Shown here one piece after another: positions 41,645-50,423 of a DNA stretch of 53,131 nt. The notes beneath the pieces were generated by a model that worked only from the letters and a program-made list of their open reading frames with translations, did not search any database and was not told where the DNA came from. The position numbers and the translations under genes are program-made. The stretch is from assembly GCF_017163755.1 (NCBI RefSeq), contig NZ_JAFIWC010000034.1:1-53131 (forward strand). The letters are read 5' to 3'. Every line of letters starts with the position of its first letter. Position 1 is the first letter of the stretch. The stretch is from Xanthomonas sp. (GTDB lineage Bacteria > Pseudomonadota > Gammaproteobacteria > Xanthomonadales > Xanthomonadaceae).

Positions 41645-43492
41645 TCAATTACCCGGCGTACTCCAAACCTGCGCCCTAACCCCACGCACGCTCGCCTCCG
41701 CCACACTATCCAAATCGAACACGATCACGCTGTTCTCGCCTTTACGCTGCATCGGCGCCGGGAAATACAACGCCCGCTGCGGCCCGATCTTCCAATGCCG
41801 CCCCAGGTTGTGGCCGTTGGCCCAGGCGAAACCTTTGCCGAAGGCCTGCATGTCCAGGAAGGTGTCGGTGGGCGTGCCGATCTTGACGGTGCCGCGGTGG
41901 AAGGCGGGGCCTTCGACCTTGGCGGTGGTCCAGCCGGTGAGCTTGTTCGCATCGTCCATCGGCAGCGGGAAGGTCTGCCAGCCGTTCAGCGGCTTGCCGT
42001 CGAGCAGCACCGGGTCGATCAGCCCGGCGCGGCCGTCGGCCATGCGTGCGCCGTAGTTGATGCGGCCGCTGTTCTCCACCAGCACGTCCAGGGTGTGGGT
42101 GCCGGCGGGGATGTCCACGTCCACGGCCACCTGCTGCAGGCGGCGCTCGGCGCTGCCGGCGAGGGTGCGGTCGATGTAGACGCGGGCGTAGTCGCGCACC
42201 TCGCCCAGGTACAGGCTGCCCTTGCGCGGGCCGGTGACGGTGGTGCGGTAGAGGATGTAGCCGTAGGCCTGGCCGAAGCGCTCCATCGGTTGCGGGCTTT
42301 CGGTGGTGGCGGCCGGGGCGGGCAGGTTGTCCCACAGCGAGGCCGATTCGCGCAGCGGCGTGGCCGGCAGGTCGGCGAAGCGGATGGGCGCCGGCAGCGC
42401 GGGCGGCTGCACGCCGGTGACGCGGGCGATGGCGTCGCGGAACAGCGCGAACTTGGGGGTGGGGCGGCCGGCTTCGTCCAGCACGGCGTCGTAGTCGTAG
42501 CTGGTGGTCTGCGGGGCGTAGTGGTCGCTGGGGTTCTTCTGGAAGTTGGCGCCGTTCATGAAGCCGAAGCTGGTGCCGCCGACGAACATGTAGAGGTTGG
42601 CCGAATGGCCCTGGCGCAGGATCCATTCGAATTCGCTGGCCTGTTTGGCGCCATCGGTGGCGGCGTGCCTGGCGCCCCATTGGTCGAACCAGCCGGCCCA
42701 GTATTCGCCCACCATCTGCGGCTGGCCGGGGCGGAACTTGGCCAGGGCCTGGAAGGCGGTCTGCGCCTCGCCCGGGGCGAAGTTCACCACCGCCAGGGTG
42801 TCGGGCAGGGTGCCGTTGGCGAGCATGTCGGCGCCGTCGGAGGTGAACAGCAGCGCCTGGTCGAAGCCGGCCTTGACGAACATGGCGCGGTTGGCCTGCA
42901 TGTAGGCGTGGTCGTCGCCGTAGGAGCCGTATTCGTTCTCCACCTGCACGGCGATGATGGGGCCGCCGTTGCGGTTGAGCTGGGGCTTGACCTGCGCGGC
43001 GACGGCGTCGAGGTAGGCCTGGCTGGCGGAAAGGAAGCGCGGGTCCTGGCTGCGCACGCGCATGCCCGGTTCGGCGAACAGCCAGGCGGGGTAGCCGCCG
43101 GCTTCCCATTCGGCGCACACGTAGGGGCCGGGGCGCAGGATCACGTTGAGGCCTTGTGCGGCGGCTTCGTCGATGAAGGCGGCCACGTCGTTGTTGCCGC
43201 TGAAGTCGAACTGGCCCGGGCGCGGTTCGACCAGGTTCCAGAACACGTAGGTCTCCACGGTGTTCAGGCCCAGGGCGCGCGCCTTGTGCAGGCGGTCCTT
43301 CCAGTAGGCGCGCGGGATGCGCTGGAAGTGGATGGCGCCGGAGATGATCTGGTAGGGCTTGCCGTCGCGGGTGAAGTGTTCGCCCTGGGTGGCGAACGCG
43401 GGCCAGGGCGTGGCTGCGTGCGTCGGCTGTGCGGATGCCGGTAGGGACAGCAGGAGCGACAGGGCGAGGGCGGACAGGGAGCGACGCAGCAT
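41645..43492 (-). CDS. nixL: GH35 beta-galactosidase, N-glycan cluster
   Basis: A 615-residue exported enzyme with a Sec signal (LALSLLLSLPASAQ). The GH35 barrel shows ISGAIHFQRIPRAYWKDRL, then the acid/base in VQVENEYGSYG (E187) and the nucleophile in MVGEYWAGWFDQWG (E263). Jelly-roll domains follow, with LLDGKPLNGWQTFPLPMDDA near the end. It would remove terminal beta-galactose from complex plant N-glycans. It is last in the GH2-GH3-GH125-GH92-GH35 series, the position of nixL in Xanthomonas campestris as far as I recall. A palindrome separates it from nixK. Part of its 3' sequence recurs as fragments near 34.7 and 35.9 kb. Confidence 0.9.
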   Translation of the reverse strand: MLRRSLSALALSLLLSLPASAQPTHAATPWPAFATQGEHFTRDGKPYQIISGAIHFQRIPRAYWKDRLHKARALGLNTVETYVFWNLVEPRPGQFDFSGNNDVAAFIDEAAAQGLNVILRPGPYVCAEWEAGGYPAWLFAEPGMRVRSQDPRFLSASQAYLDAVAAQVKPQLNRNGGPIIAVQVENEYGSYGDDHAYMQANRAMFVKAGFDQALLFTSDGADMLANGTLPDTLAVVNFAPGEAQTAFQALAKFRPGQPQMVGEYWAGWFDQWGARHAATDGAKQASEFEWILRQGHSANLYMFVGGTSFGFMNGANFQKNPSDHYAPQTTSYDYDAVLDEAGRPTPKFALFRDAIARVTGVQPPALPAPIRFADLPATPLRESASLWDNLPAPAATTESPQPMERFGQAYGYILYRTTVTGPRKGSLYLGEVRDYARVYIDRTLAGSAERRLQQVAVDVDIPAGTHTLDVLVENSGRINYGARMADGRAGLIDPVLLDGKPLNGWQTFPLPMDDANKLTGWTTAKVEGPAFHRGTVKIGTPTDTFLDMQAFGKGFAWANGHNLGRHWKIGPQRALYFPAPMQRKGENSVIVFDLDSVAEASVRGVRAQVWSTPGN

Positions 43493-43529
43493 GGGGGGGT
43501 CTCTGGGGGAGTTTAAGTCGGGCTTTTTT

Positions 43530-43597
43530 GTAGGAGCGGCTTCAGCCGCGACCGGGACTTGCCGGTAACGCCCGGTCGCGGCTGAAGCCGCTCCTAC
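43530..43597. repeat. GTAG-type REP palindrome between nixK and nixL
   Basis: Perfect 27-base inverted repeats (beginning GTAGGAGCGGCTTCAGCCGC) around a 14-base loop. The GTAG end is typical of REP elements moved by RAYT transposases. It would form a strong hairpin in the nix transcript, possibly reducing read-through to nixL or protecting upstream mRNA. Confidence 0.92.
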
Positions 43598-43613
43598 AGG
43601 GGGGAGGGGCGGA

Positions 43614-45953
43614 TCAAACGAACGACGGCGGCACGTCCTTCTTGGATGCGCCGTAGCGCTTGTTCGGTTCCGGGCCCATCTCGAAGCTCAGGGTGCCGCC
43701 GGCGGCCAGGTCGGCGTGGCGCAGCCAGGTGCGCGTGTGCGGCTTGCCGTTCCAGCGCACCGCCTGCACGTACACGTTGCTGGCGCTGTTGTTGTGCGCC
43801 TCGATCACCAGGGTCTTGCCGTTGCCCACCTGCAGCTCGGCGCGGTCGAACAGCGGGCTGCCGATCACGTAGTTGGCGCTGACCGGGTCCACCGCGTAGA
43901 AGCCCAGCGCGCTGAGCACGTACCACGCGCTCATCTGCCCGCAGTCCTCGTTGCCGGACAGGCCGTTGCGCGCGTCGTGGTACATCGTGTCCAGCAGCTG
44001 GCGCACGCGTTGCTGGGTCTTGTAGTGCTGGCCGGCGTAGGCGTACAGGTAGGCGACGTGGTGGCTGGGCTCGTTGCCGTGCGCGTACTGGCCGACCAGG
44101 CCGTCGATGTCCGGCGGCGCGTCGGCCGGCAGTTCGGAGCTGGTGGTGAACAGTTCGTCGAGCTTGCGCGCGAAGCCGTCGCGGCCGCCGAACAGGTCCA
44201 TGTACTGGTGCACGTCGTGCTGGTTGAGGAAGGTGGCCTGCCAGGCGTTGCACTCGGTGAAGTCGCGCCACTGCTTCGTGTGGCCCATCGCGCGCGGATC
44301 GAACGGCGCCGCCCACTGGCCGTCCGCCAGTTTCGGCTGCACGAAGCCGCTGTCGCGGTTGAACAGCTGGCGGTAGTTGCGCGAGCGCTGCAGCAGCGCC
44401 TCGTACTCGGCCTGCGCGCCGGCGCCGCGCGCCAGGTGCGCCACCGCCCAGTCGTCGTAGGCGTATTCCAGGGTGCGGCTGACCGCTTCGTCGACCTTGT
44501 CGCTGGGGATGTAGCCGAGCTGGCGATAATGGTCCAGCCCGTGCGTGGTGTCGTGCATCGCGCGCTTGCGGTAGGCCGGCCACGCGGCGGCGTAGTCCAC
44601 GCCGGCGAAGCCCTTGGCCTGCGCCTCGGCCAGCGCCACCGCGGAGTGGTAGCCGATCATGCAGCCGGTCTCCACCCCCTGCAGCGGCCAGATGCCCACG
44701 CCGTCCGGGCATTCGTTGGCGCCGCGCACCAGGCACTGCATCAGGTCGGGCACGCGCTCGGGCTGCACCAGGGTCAGCAACGGGTGCAGTGCGCGGTAGG
44801 TGTCCCACAGCGAGTAGGTGCTGTAGTTGTGGTAGCCCGGCGGCGCGGTGTGGATGGCCAGGTCCATGCCACGGTAGCGGCCATCGACGTCGCTGAACAA
44901 GGTGGGCGCGAGCAGGCTGTGGTACAGGCCGGTGTAGAAGATGCGCTTGTGCGTGTCCGATGCGGTCTGCACGCGCACGCGGCCCAGTTCCTTCTCCCAC
45001 GCGGCGACCGCGTCGCGGTGCACGCGGGCGAAGTCGAAGTCGGGCAGTTCGGCGTCCAGGTTGGCCAGCGCGTTCTCGGCGCTGACCGCGGAAATGCCGA
45101 CCTTGACCAGCAACGGCGCGGCGGCGGCGTCCGGGTAGTGCAGCGCGACCTTGAGCTGGGTGCCGTCGGCCTGGCGTGCATCGGCGGCCAGTGGCTGGTC
45201 CTGCGCGTAGATCTGCGCGCTGGCGAACGGCCGCGACAGGCGCATGGCGAAGAAGATGTAGCGGCCCTTGGCCCATTGGTACACGCGGCGGCCGCCGAGC
45301 AGGGTGCGCTCGTCGACGATGCGCAGCTGCACGTCGCTGAGCCGGGTGGCGATGTCCGGCTTGTCCTGCATGCCGTGGCACAGGTCCAGCAGCAGGTGCC
45401 CGGGCTTGCCGGCGGGGAAGTGGTAGCGGTGCAGGCCGGCGCGCGCGGTGGCGGTCAGTTCGGCGTGCACGCCGCTGTCCTTCAGGCGCACGCGGTAGTA
45501 GCCGGGCGAGGCGGCTTCGTCGGCGTGGTCGTAGCGCGAGCGGTAGCCCGCGTCCGGGTCGTCCAGCGCGCCGGGCACCAGCTTCACCTCGCCGGTGGCC
45601 GGCACCACCAGGAAATCGAGCATGTCGCCGATGCCGGTGCCGGACAGGTGGGTGTGCGAGAAGCCCATGATCGAGCCGTCGGACTCGTGGTAGCCCGAGC
45701 ACGCGTCCCATACCGCGTTGTAGGTGTCCGGGCTCAGCTGCACCATGCCGAACGGCAGCGTGGCGCCGGGGAAGGTGTGGCCGTGGCCGCCGGTGCCGAT
45801 GAACACGTCGACGTGGCGGGTCAGCTCGGCCTTGGCGGCGTTGTCGGCCGGCAACGCGTAGGCGCCGGCGGCCGCGCGCGCGCGCGGCGCGCCGCCGAGG
45901 CCGAACAGGGCCAGGGCGATGGCGCCCTGCAGGAAACCGCGTCGTGTGGCCAT
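43614..45953 (-). CDS. nixK: GH92 alpha-mannosidase, N-glycan cluster
   Basis: A 779-residue exported exo-alpha-mannosidase. The N-terminus has a twin-arginine-type signal (ATRRGFLQGAIALALFG). GH92 blocks are clear: HTFPGATLPFGMVQLSPDT, SGYHESDGSIMGFSHTHLSG near the start and GNEDCGQMSAWYVLSALGFY near the end. In Xanthomonas campestris NixK removes the alpha-1,3-mannose first and so opens the glycan for NixI and NixJ. An in-frame reading extends upstream through a palindrome, but the ATG at 45953 starts the signal peptide and is clearly preferable. Confidence 0.94.
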   Translation of the reverse strand: MATRRGFLQGAIALALFGLGGAPRARAAAGAYALPADNAAKAELTRHVDVFIGTGGHGHTFPGATLPFGMVQLSPDTYNAVWDACSGYHESDGSIMGFSHTHLSGTGIGDMLDFLVVPATGEVKLVPGALDDPDAGYRSRYDHADEAASPGYYRVRLKDSGVHAELTATARAGLHRYHFPAGKPGHLLLDLCHGMQDKPDIATRLSDVQLRIVDERTLLGGRRVYQWAKGRYIFFAMRLSRPFASAQIYAQDQPLAADARQADGTQLKVALHYPDAAAAPLLVKVGISAVSAENALANLDAELPDFDFARVHRDAVAAWEKELGRVRVQTASDTHKRIFYTGLYHSLLAPTLFSDVDGRYRGMDLAIHTAPPGYHNYSTYSLWDTYRALHPLLTLVQPERVPDLMQCLVRGANECPDGVGIWPLQGVETGCMIGYHSAVALAEAQAKGFAGVDYAAAWPAYRKRAMHDTTHGLDHYRQLGYIPSDKVDEAVSRTLEYAYDDWAVAHLARGAGAQAEYEALLQRSRNYRQLFNRDSGFVQPKLADGQWAAPFDPRAMGHTKQWRDFTECNAWQATFLNQHDVHQYMDLFGGRDGFARKLDELFTTSSELPADAPPDIDGLVGQYAHGNEPSHHVAYLYAYAGQHYKTQQRVRQLLDTMYHDARNGLSGNEDCGQMSAWYVLSALGFYAVDPVSANYVIGSPLFDRAELQVGNGKTLVIEAHNNSASNVYVQAVRWNGKPHTRTWLRHADLAAGGTLSFEMGPEPNKRYGASKKDVPPSFV

Positions 45954-46014
45954 GGTGCTGTCCTCGGTGTGTGCGCGGGGTGGGAGGTCTGGGAACTGCG
46001 GTAGGGCGGGCGGT

Positions 46015-46080
46015 TGTGGGAGGGACTTCAGTCCCGACGCTTTACCGGTAGTGCGCGTCGGGACTGAAGTCCCTCCCACA
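46015..46080. repeat. Palindromic element between nixJ and nixK
   Basis: Perfect 26-base inverted repeats (TGTGGGAGGGACTTCAGTCC...) around a 14-base loop. It is the same family as the element inside nixI. It lies just after the nixJ stop and could end or attenuate transcription. Confidence 0.92.
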
Positions 46081-46096
46081 AGACGCCGCGAGCGGA

Positions 46097-47617
46097 TCAG
46101 CTGCGCAGCAGGTGCGGCTTGCGTTGGTGCAGGTCGACGATCAGCTCGCCGAACAGGGTATTGGCCCAGGCGAACCAGTCGCGGGTGAACGTGCCCGGGT
46201 CGTCCTTGTCGAAGGCCTCGTGCATGAAGCCGGTGCCGGCGTCGGTGCTCTTGAGCCAGTGCAGGCACTGGCGGATCTGCGCGTCGTCGTCGCTGGCCAG
46301 CGCGTACTGCATGATCGCCATCGGCCAGATCGTGCCCATGCCGCTGTGCGGGCTACCGACGCCCTCGGCGGCGCGGCCGCGGTAGAAGTAGGGGTTGCGC
46401 TCGCTCCACGCCAGCTGGCGGGTGCGCAGGAACACCGGGTCGCGGCGGTCGCAGCAGCCCAGGTAGGCCAGGCTCAGCAGCCCCGGCGCGTTGGCGTCGT
46501 CGATGAACAGCTGGTTGCCGTAGCCGTCCACCTCGTAGGCCCAGAACGGCTGGCCGTCGGCATCGCGCATCTGCCCGTACTGGCGGGTGGCGGCCTCGAC
46601 CTGGTCGGCGAGCGCGCGGCATTCGGCGGCGAAGGCGGCATCGTGGTGGATGGCCTGGCTCATCGTCGCCAGCTGGCGCAGCGACGCCACCGCGAACAGG
46701 TTGGCCGGCACGAACAGCGGGTACACGCAGGCGTCGTCGGAGGGGCGGAACATCGAGTGGATCATGCCGTTGGGCTTGGTCGGCTGGCCGTAGCCCTCCA
46801 GCACCAGGGTCTCGGTGGCCAGCGGCGAGGGCCGCTGGAACGTGTACGGGCCGCGGTCGTGCAGGCGCTGCTGTTCGCGGAAGGTGCGCAGCACCACGCG
46901 CATCGCCTCGCGCCAGTCGCCGTCGAACGGCGCGGCGTCGCCGCTGGCCTGCCAGTATTCGTGCGCCAGCCGGATCGGGTAGCACAGCGAATCCACTTCC
47001 CACTTGCGCTCGCCCACGCCCGGCTTCATCTCGGTGATGTCGGCCACCGACCACTTCAGGCGCGTGCTCTGCCCGTCGGGCAGGAACGCGTTGGCGTAGG
47101 GGTCCAGGCGGATGCAGTAGGCCTGGCGCTGGATCAGGCCATGGAACATGCGCCGCAGCGCCGGGTCCTGTTTCGCCAGCGGGATGTACGGATGCACCTG
47201 CGCCGACGAGTCGCGCAGCCACATCGCCTCGATGTCGCCGGTGATGACGAAGGTGTCCGGCTTGCCGTCGCGGGTGCCGGTGCGCACGGTGGTGTCGAGC
47301 GTGTTCGGGTAGCAGTTCTCGAACAGCCAGGCCAGGCGCGGATCGCCGATGCCGGCCTTGACCGTACGCAGGCGCTTTTCCACCGCGGCGCTGGCGAAGC
47401 TGCGCTTGGACGTCGGCGGGCGTTTGCTGAGCAGCGCGTCGGTCGCGGCCGATGCGCTGGATGCGAACGCGGGCAGCGCGGCGCCGAGCAGGCCGGCGCC
47501 GGCGGTGGTGCCGAGCAAGGTGAGGACATCGCGGCGAGAGATACCGGGACTTGGGACTTGGGACTCGGGACTCGCCGAGTCACCGCACGGGAGCATGGGC
47601 TTGAAATCTTGGGTCAT
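46097..47617 (-). CDS. nixJ: GH125 exo-alpha-1,6-mannosidase, N-glycan cluster
   Basis: A 506-residue exported mannosidase. The GH125 signature FVITGDIEAMWLRDSSAQVH is near residue 115, with SVADITEMKPGVGERKWEVD and FDKDDPGTFTRDWFAWANTL further on. In Xanthomonas campestris NixJ removes the alpha-1,6-mannose after the xylosidase has acted. A twin-arginine signal (SRRDVLTLLG) follows 26 extra residues. Those residues include SPESQVPSP, encoded by four copies of a GGGACTY heptamer. An AGGAG site supports the ATG at 47617, so the repeat is probably translated. Any change in heptamer number by other than three would shift the frame. Confidence 0.93.
   Translation of the reverse strand: MTQDFKPMLPCGDSASPESQVPSPGISRRDVLTLLGTTAGAGLLGAALPAFASSASAATDALLSKRPPTSKRSFASAAVEKRLRTVKAGIGDPRLAWLFENCYPNTLDTTVRTGTRDGKPDTFVITGDIEAMWLRDSSAQVHPYIPLAKQDPALRRMFHGLIQRQAYCIRLDPYANAFLPDGQSTRLKWSVADITEMKPGVGERKWEVDSLCYPIRLAHEYWQASGDAAPFDGDWREAMRVVLRTFREQQRLHDRGPYTFQRPSPLATETLVLEGYGQPTKPNGMIHSMFRPSDDACVYPLFVPANLFAVASLRQLATMSQAIHHDAAFAAECRALADQVEAATRQYGQMRDADGQPFWAYEVDGYGNQLFIDDANAPGLLSLAYLGCCDRRDPVFLRTRQLAWSERNPYFYRGRAAEGVGSPHSGMGTIWPMAIMQYALASDDDAQIRQCLHWLKSTDAGTGFMHEAFDKDDPGTFTRDWFAWANTLFGELIVDLHQRKPHLLRS
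47546..47573. repeat. Heptamer array (GGGACTY)4 inside the nixJ start region
   Basis: Four tandem seven-base units (GGGACTT twice, GGGACTC twice) lie within codons ~15-24 of nixJ. A mirror array of four GAGTCCC units lies at 47665-47692, so the two face each other across the nixJ start. Tandem (GGGACTC)n arrays are a known kind of Xanthomonas intergenic repeat. Confidence 0.93.
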
Positions 47618-47664
47618 GCGTGACGAACTCCTGCAATATGCGTTGCGATGTGCTGTGCTTTTCC

Positions 47665-47692
47665 GAGTCCCGAGTCCCGAGTCCCGAGTCCC
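47665..47692. repeat. Inverted heptamer array (GAGTCCC)4 between nixI and nixJ
   Basis: Four perfect GAGTCCC units end five bases before the nixI stop codon region. Paired with the array at 47546-47573 they could form a long hairpin enclosing the nixJ ribosome-binding site and start. Confidence 0.93.
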
Positions 47693-47696
47693 GGCG

Positions 47697-50423
47697 TCAC
47701 CGCGGCAAGGGCGCCGTGCCCTGGATCGAAAACGCGGCCTCGCCGCCGGGGGCGTCGGTGCCGGGCTGGCCGCCACCGACGTAGATGCGGTAGTCGCCCG
47801 GCTGCACCGCGCGCTGGCCGGCGCGGTCGACGTCGCTGAGCCGCCGCGCGTCGAGCGTGAACTGCAGTTCGCGCGATTCACCCGGCTGCAGCGTCACCCG
47901 CTGGAAGCCGACCAGCGCGCGCAGCGGCGACTGCGCGCGCGGCGGGTACTGCAGGTAGACCTGCACCACCTCGTCGCCGGCGCGGGTGTCGTCGTTGCGC
48001 ACGGTGGCGGTCACCTGCAGCGGGCTGCCCGCCTGCAGCGTGGTGGCCGACAGCCGCGGCGCGGCATAGCCGAAGCGCGTGTAGCTCAGGCCGTAGCCGA
48101 ACGGATACAGCGGCGTGCCCTTGAAGTAGCGGTAGGTGCGCCCCTTCATGTCGTAGCTGACGTACGGCGGCAGGTCCTTGGTGGAGCGGTAGAACGTCAC
48201 CGGCAACCGCCCGCCCGGGTTGTAGTCGCCGGCCAGCACCTGCGCGATCGCCGCGCCGCCGGACTGGCCCGGGTACCACGCCGCGACGATGGCGTCGGCA
48301 TGCTGCTGCGCCCAGTTCAGCGCCACCGCGCTGCCGCTCATCAGCACCACCACCAGCGGCTTGCCGGCGGCCTTGGCGCGTTCGAGCAGCGCCTGCTGCG
48401 CCGGCGGCAGCGCGATGTCGTTGCGGTCGCCGCCGTCGAAGCCCGGAACGTCGATCTTGAGTTCCTCGCCTTCCACGTCCGGCGACAGGCCGACGAAGGC
48501 CACCACCGCGTCGGCTTGCGCGAGCGCCTGCTCGGCTTCGGCCAGCTGCGCCGAGGCCGGCGGCAGCCATTCCAGGCGCAGGCCCTGGTCCTGGCCGCGG
48601 TGCTCGAGCTCCAGGCGGATGCGGCGCGGGCGGGTGTCGTCGAAATGCAGTGCGGCCTCGACGTTGCGGCCGTCGCTGTTGTGCACGCCGGACGGCACGT
48701 GCTTGTCCTCGGCGTTGCCGGCGATCACCCGTTCGTCGTCCACGTACAGCCGCACCGGGTCGTGGCCGGCGCAGTCGAAACAGCGCGCCACGCGCACCGC
48801 CAGCGTGTAGTCGCCGGGGCCGGGCGGCAGCAGCTCGCCGGTCCAGCGCACCGAGTAGCGGTCGCGGTCCACGCCCTTGGCCGGCGCCACGCGGTCCCAG
48901 TTGAAGCTGACCGTGCGGTCCTGGCGCACGTGGCGCGGCTTGCCCTGCAGGTCCAGGTTGTCGAAGTACTCGCCGGTCAGCCCGGGACGGCCGTTGCTGC
49001 GCAGCGCGGTCTCCGGAATCATCGCCGGCACGCCGCTGGCCAGCGGCGCGCCCTGCGCGTAGCGGATGCGCTCGGCGCCGAAGCGCTGGCGCAGCCCGAG
49101 CAGCGGCGTCACCGGCGCCGACGAGGTGCCCTGGTAGTTGGCTTCCAGCGCCTGCAGCGCGTCGGCGTTGGGGCCGAGCACGGCGAGCGTGAGGCCGGGC
49201 TTGAGCGGCAGCGTGCCGTTGGCGTTCTTCAGCAGCACCATCGACTGCAACGCCGCCTGCAGCGCCAGCGCCTGGTGCGCCGGCGAATCGATGTCGCGCG
49301 CGCCGAGCCTGGCGTAGGGATCGCGGCGCGGCTTCTCCAGCTCGCCGAGCCGGTAGCGCGCCGCGAACAGCCGCACCAGCGACTGGTCCAGCAGCGCCTC
49401 GTCGGCCTCGCCGCGGTCGAACGCGGTGCCGAGTTCGCGGTAGGCGCGGCCGCAGTTGAGGTCGTGGCCGGCCTTGAGCGCGGCAGCGGACGAGCCGGCG
49501 TTGTCGGGGCGGAAGTAGTGGAACTGGGTCATGTCGTCGACCGCGTCGCAGTCGGAGACGACGAAGCCGGTGAAGCCCCAGTCGCCGCGCAGGCGGCCGT
49601 TGAGCAGCCAGTCCGCCGCGCACGCCGGCGTGCCGTGCAGCGAGTTGTACGCGCACATCACCGAGCCGGCGCGGCCTTCGACGATCGCGGCGCGGAACGC
49701 GGGCAGGTAGGTGGCCTCGGTGTCGCGCGGCGACACGTCCACGTCGAAGCCGTGGCGGCCCGGTTCCGGGCCGCTGTGCACGGCGATGTGCTTGGGCGTG
49801 GCGATGGTGCGCGGATGGTCCGGGTTCTCGCCCTGCAGGCCGTGGATGAAGCCCACCGCCAGCTGCCCGGTGAGGTAGGGGTCCTCGCCGTAGGTCTCCA
49901 TGCCGCGGCCCCAGCGCGGGTCGCGGAAGATGTTGATGTTCGGCGACCAGATGGTCAGGCCTTCGTAGCGCGTGTGGTCGCGCCCCGGGCCGCCGCCCAG
50001 GTTGAACTTGGCGCGCGCTTCGGTGGACACCACCGTGCCCACCTGCTGCATCAGCGCCGGATTCCAGCTGGCGGCCAGGCCGATCGCCTGCGGGAACACG
50101 GTGGCGTAGCCGTTGCGGGCGATGCCGTGCAGGCCCTCGCTCCACCACTCGTAGGCCGGCACGCGCAGGCGCGGAATCGCCGGCGCAGCGTTCATCGCCT
50201 GGGCGATCTTCTCCTCGCGGGTCATCTGCGCCACCAGCGCGGCGGCGCGCGCTTCCGGGCTGGGCGGCGCGTCGGCGGCGCCGGCGATCGGGGAGCAGAG
50301 CACTCCCAACAGGCATAGCGCCTGTGGGAGGGACTTCAGTCCCGACGCTTTGACGGTGCCGCCCTGTCGGGACTGAAGTCCCTCCCACAGTGGTGCAGGC
50401 TGTCTGGTCTTTCCGATCCGCAT
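47697..50423 (-). CDS. nixI: GH3 beta-xylosidase, N-glycan cluster
   Basis: A 908-residue enzyme. The GH3 N-domain has YEWWSEGLHGIARNG, FRDPRWGRGMETYGEDPYL, PKHIAVHSGPE and the nucleophile Asp in GFVVSDCDAVDD. A PA14 domain (GLTGEYFDNLDL to about residue 560) is inserted in the second GH3 domain, and a fibronectin-like domain ends the protein. NixI of Xanthomonas campestris removes the core beta-1,2-xylose of plant N-glycans. The ATG at 50423 overlaps the GH2 stop (TGATG). Codons ~12-34 come from a palindromic element, placing extra residues before the signal-like LCLLGVLCSPIAGAADA. A start downstream of it is not visible as an in-frame ATG. Confidence 0.9.
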   Translation of the reverse strand: MRIGKTRQPAPLWEGLQSRQGGTVKASGLKSLPQALCLLGVLCSPIAGAADAPPSPEARAAALVAQMTREEKIAQAMNAAPAIPRLRVPAYEWWSEGLHGIARNGYATVFPQAIGLAASWNPALMQQVGTVVSTEARAKFNLGGGPGRDHTRYEGLTIWSPNINIFRDPRWGRGMETYGEDPYLTGQLAVGFIHGLQGENPDHPRTIATPKHIAVHSGPEPGRHGFDVDVSPRDTEATYLPAFRAAIVEGRAGSVMCAYNSLHGTPACAADWLLNGRLRGDWGFTGFVVSDCDAVDDMTQFHYFRPDNAGSSAAALKAGHDLNCGRAYRELGTAFDRGEADEALLDQSLVRLFAARYRLGELEKPRRDPYARLGARDIDSPAHQALALQAALQSMVLLKNANGTLPLKPGLTLAVLGPNADALQALEANYQGTSSAPVTPLLGLRQRFGAERIRYAQGAPLASGVPAMIPETALRSNGRPGLTGEYFDNLDLQGKPRHVRQDRTVSFNWDRVAPAKGVDRDRYSVRWTGELLPPGPGDYTLAVRVARCFDCAGHDPVRLYVDDERVIAGNAEDKHVPSGVHNSDGRNVEAALHFDDTRPRRIRLELEHRGQDQGLRLEWLPPASAQLAEAEQALAQADAVVAFVGLSPDVEGEELKIDVPGFDGGDRNDIALPPAQQALLERAKAAGKPLVVVLMSGSAVALNWAQQHADAIVAAWYPGQSGGAAIAQVLAGDYNPGGRLPVTFYRSTKDLPPYVSYDMKGRTYRYFKGTPLYPFGYGLSYTRFGYAAPRLSATTLQAGSPLQVTATVRNDDTRAGDEVVQVYLQYPPRAQSPLRALVGFQRVTLQPGESRELQFTLDARRLSDVDRAGQRAVQPGDYRIYVGGGQPGTDAPGGEAAFSIQGTAPLPR
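50322..50390. repeat. Palindromic element inside the 5' end of nixI
   Basis: Perfect 25-base inverted repeats (CTGTGGGAGGGACTTCAGTC...) around a 19-base loop, of the same family as the element at 46015-46080. It is translated in frame as part of nixI residues 12-34, with the signal peptide core immediately after it. The hairpin lies just downstream of the presumed start codon. Confidence 0.92.

Noticed and set aside
41795-50318. Long plus-strand open frames opposite nixL, nixK, nixJ and nixI
   Set aside because: Shadow frames of high-GC genes with full catalytic motifs on the minus strand.
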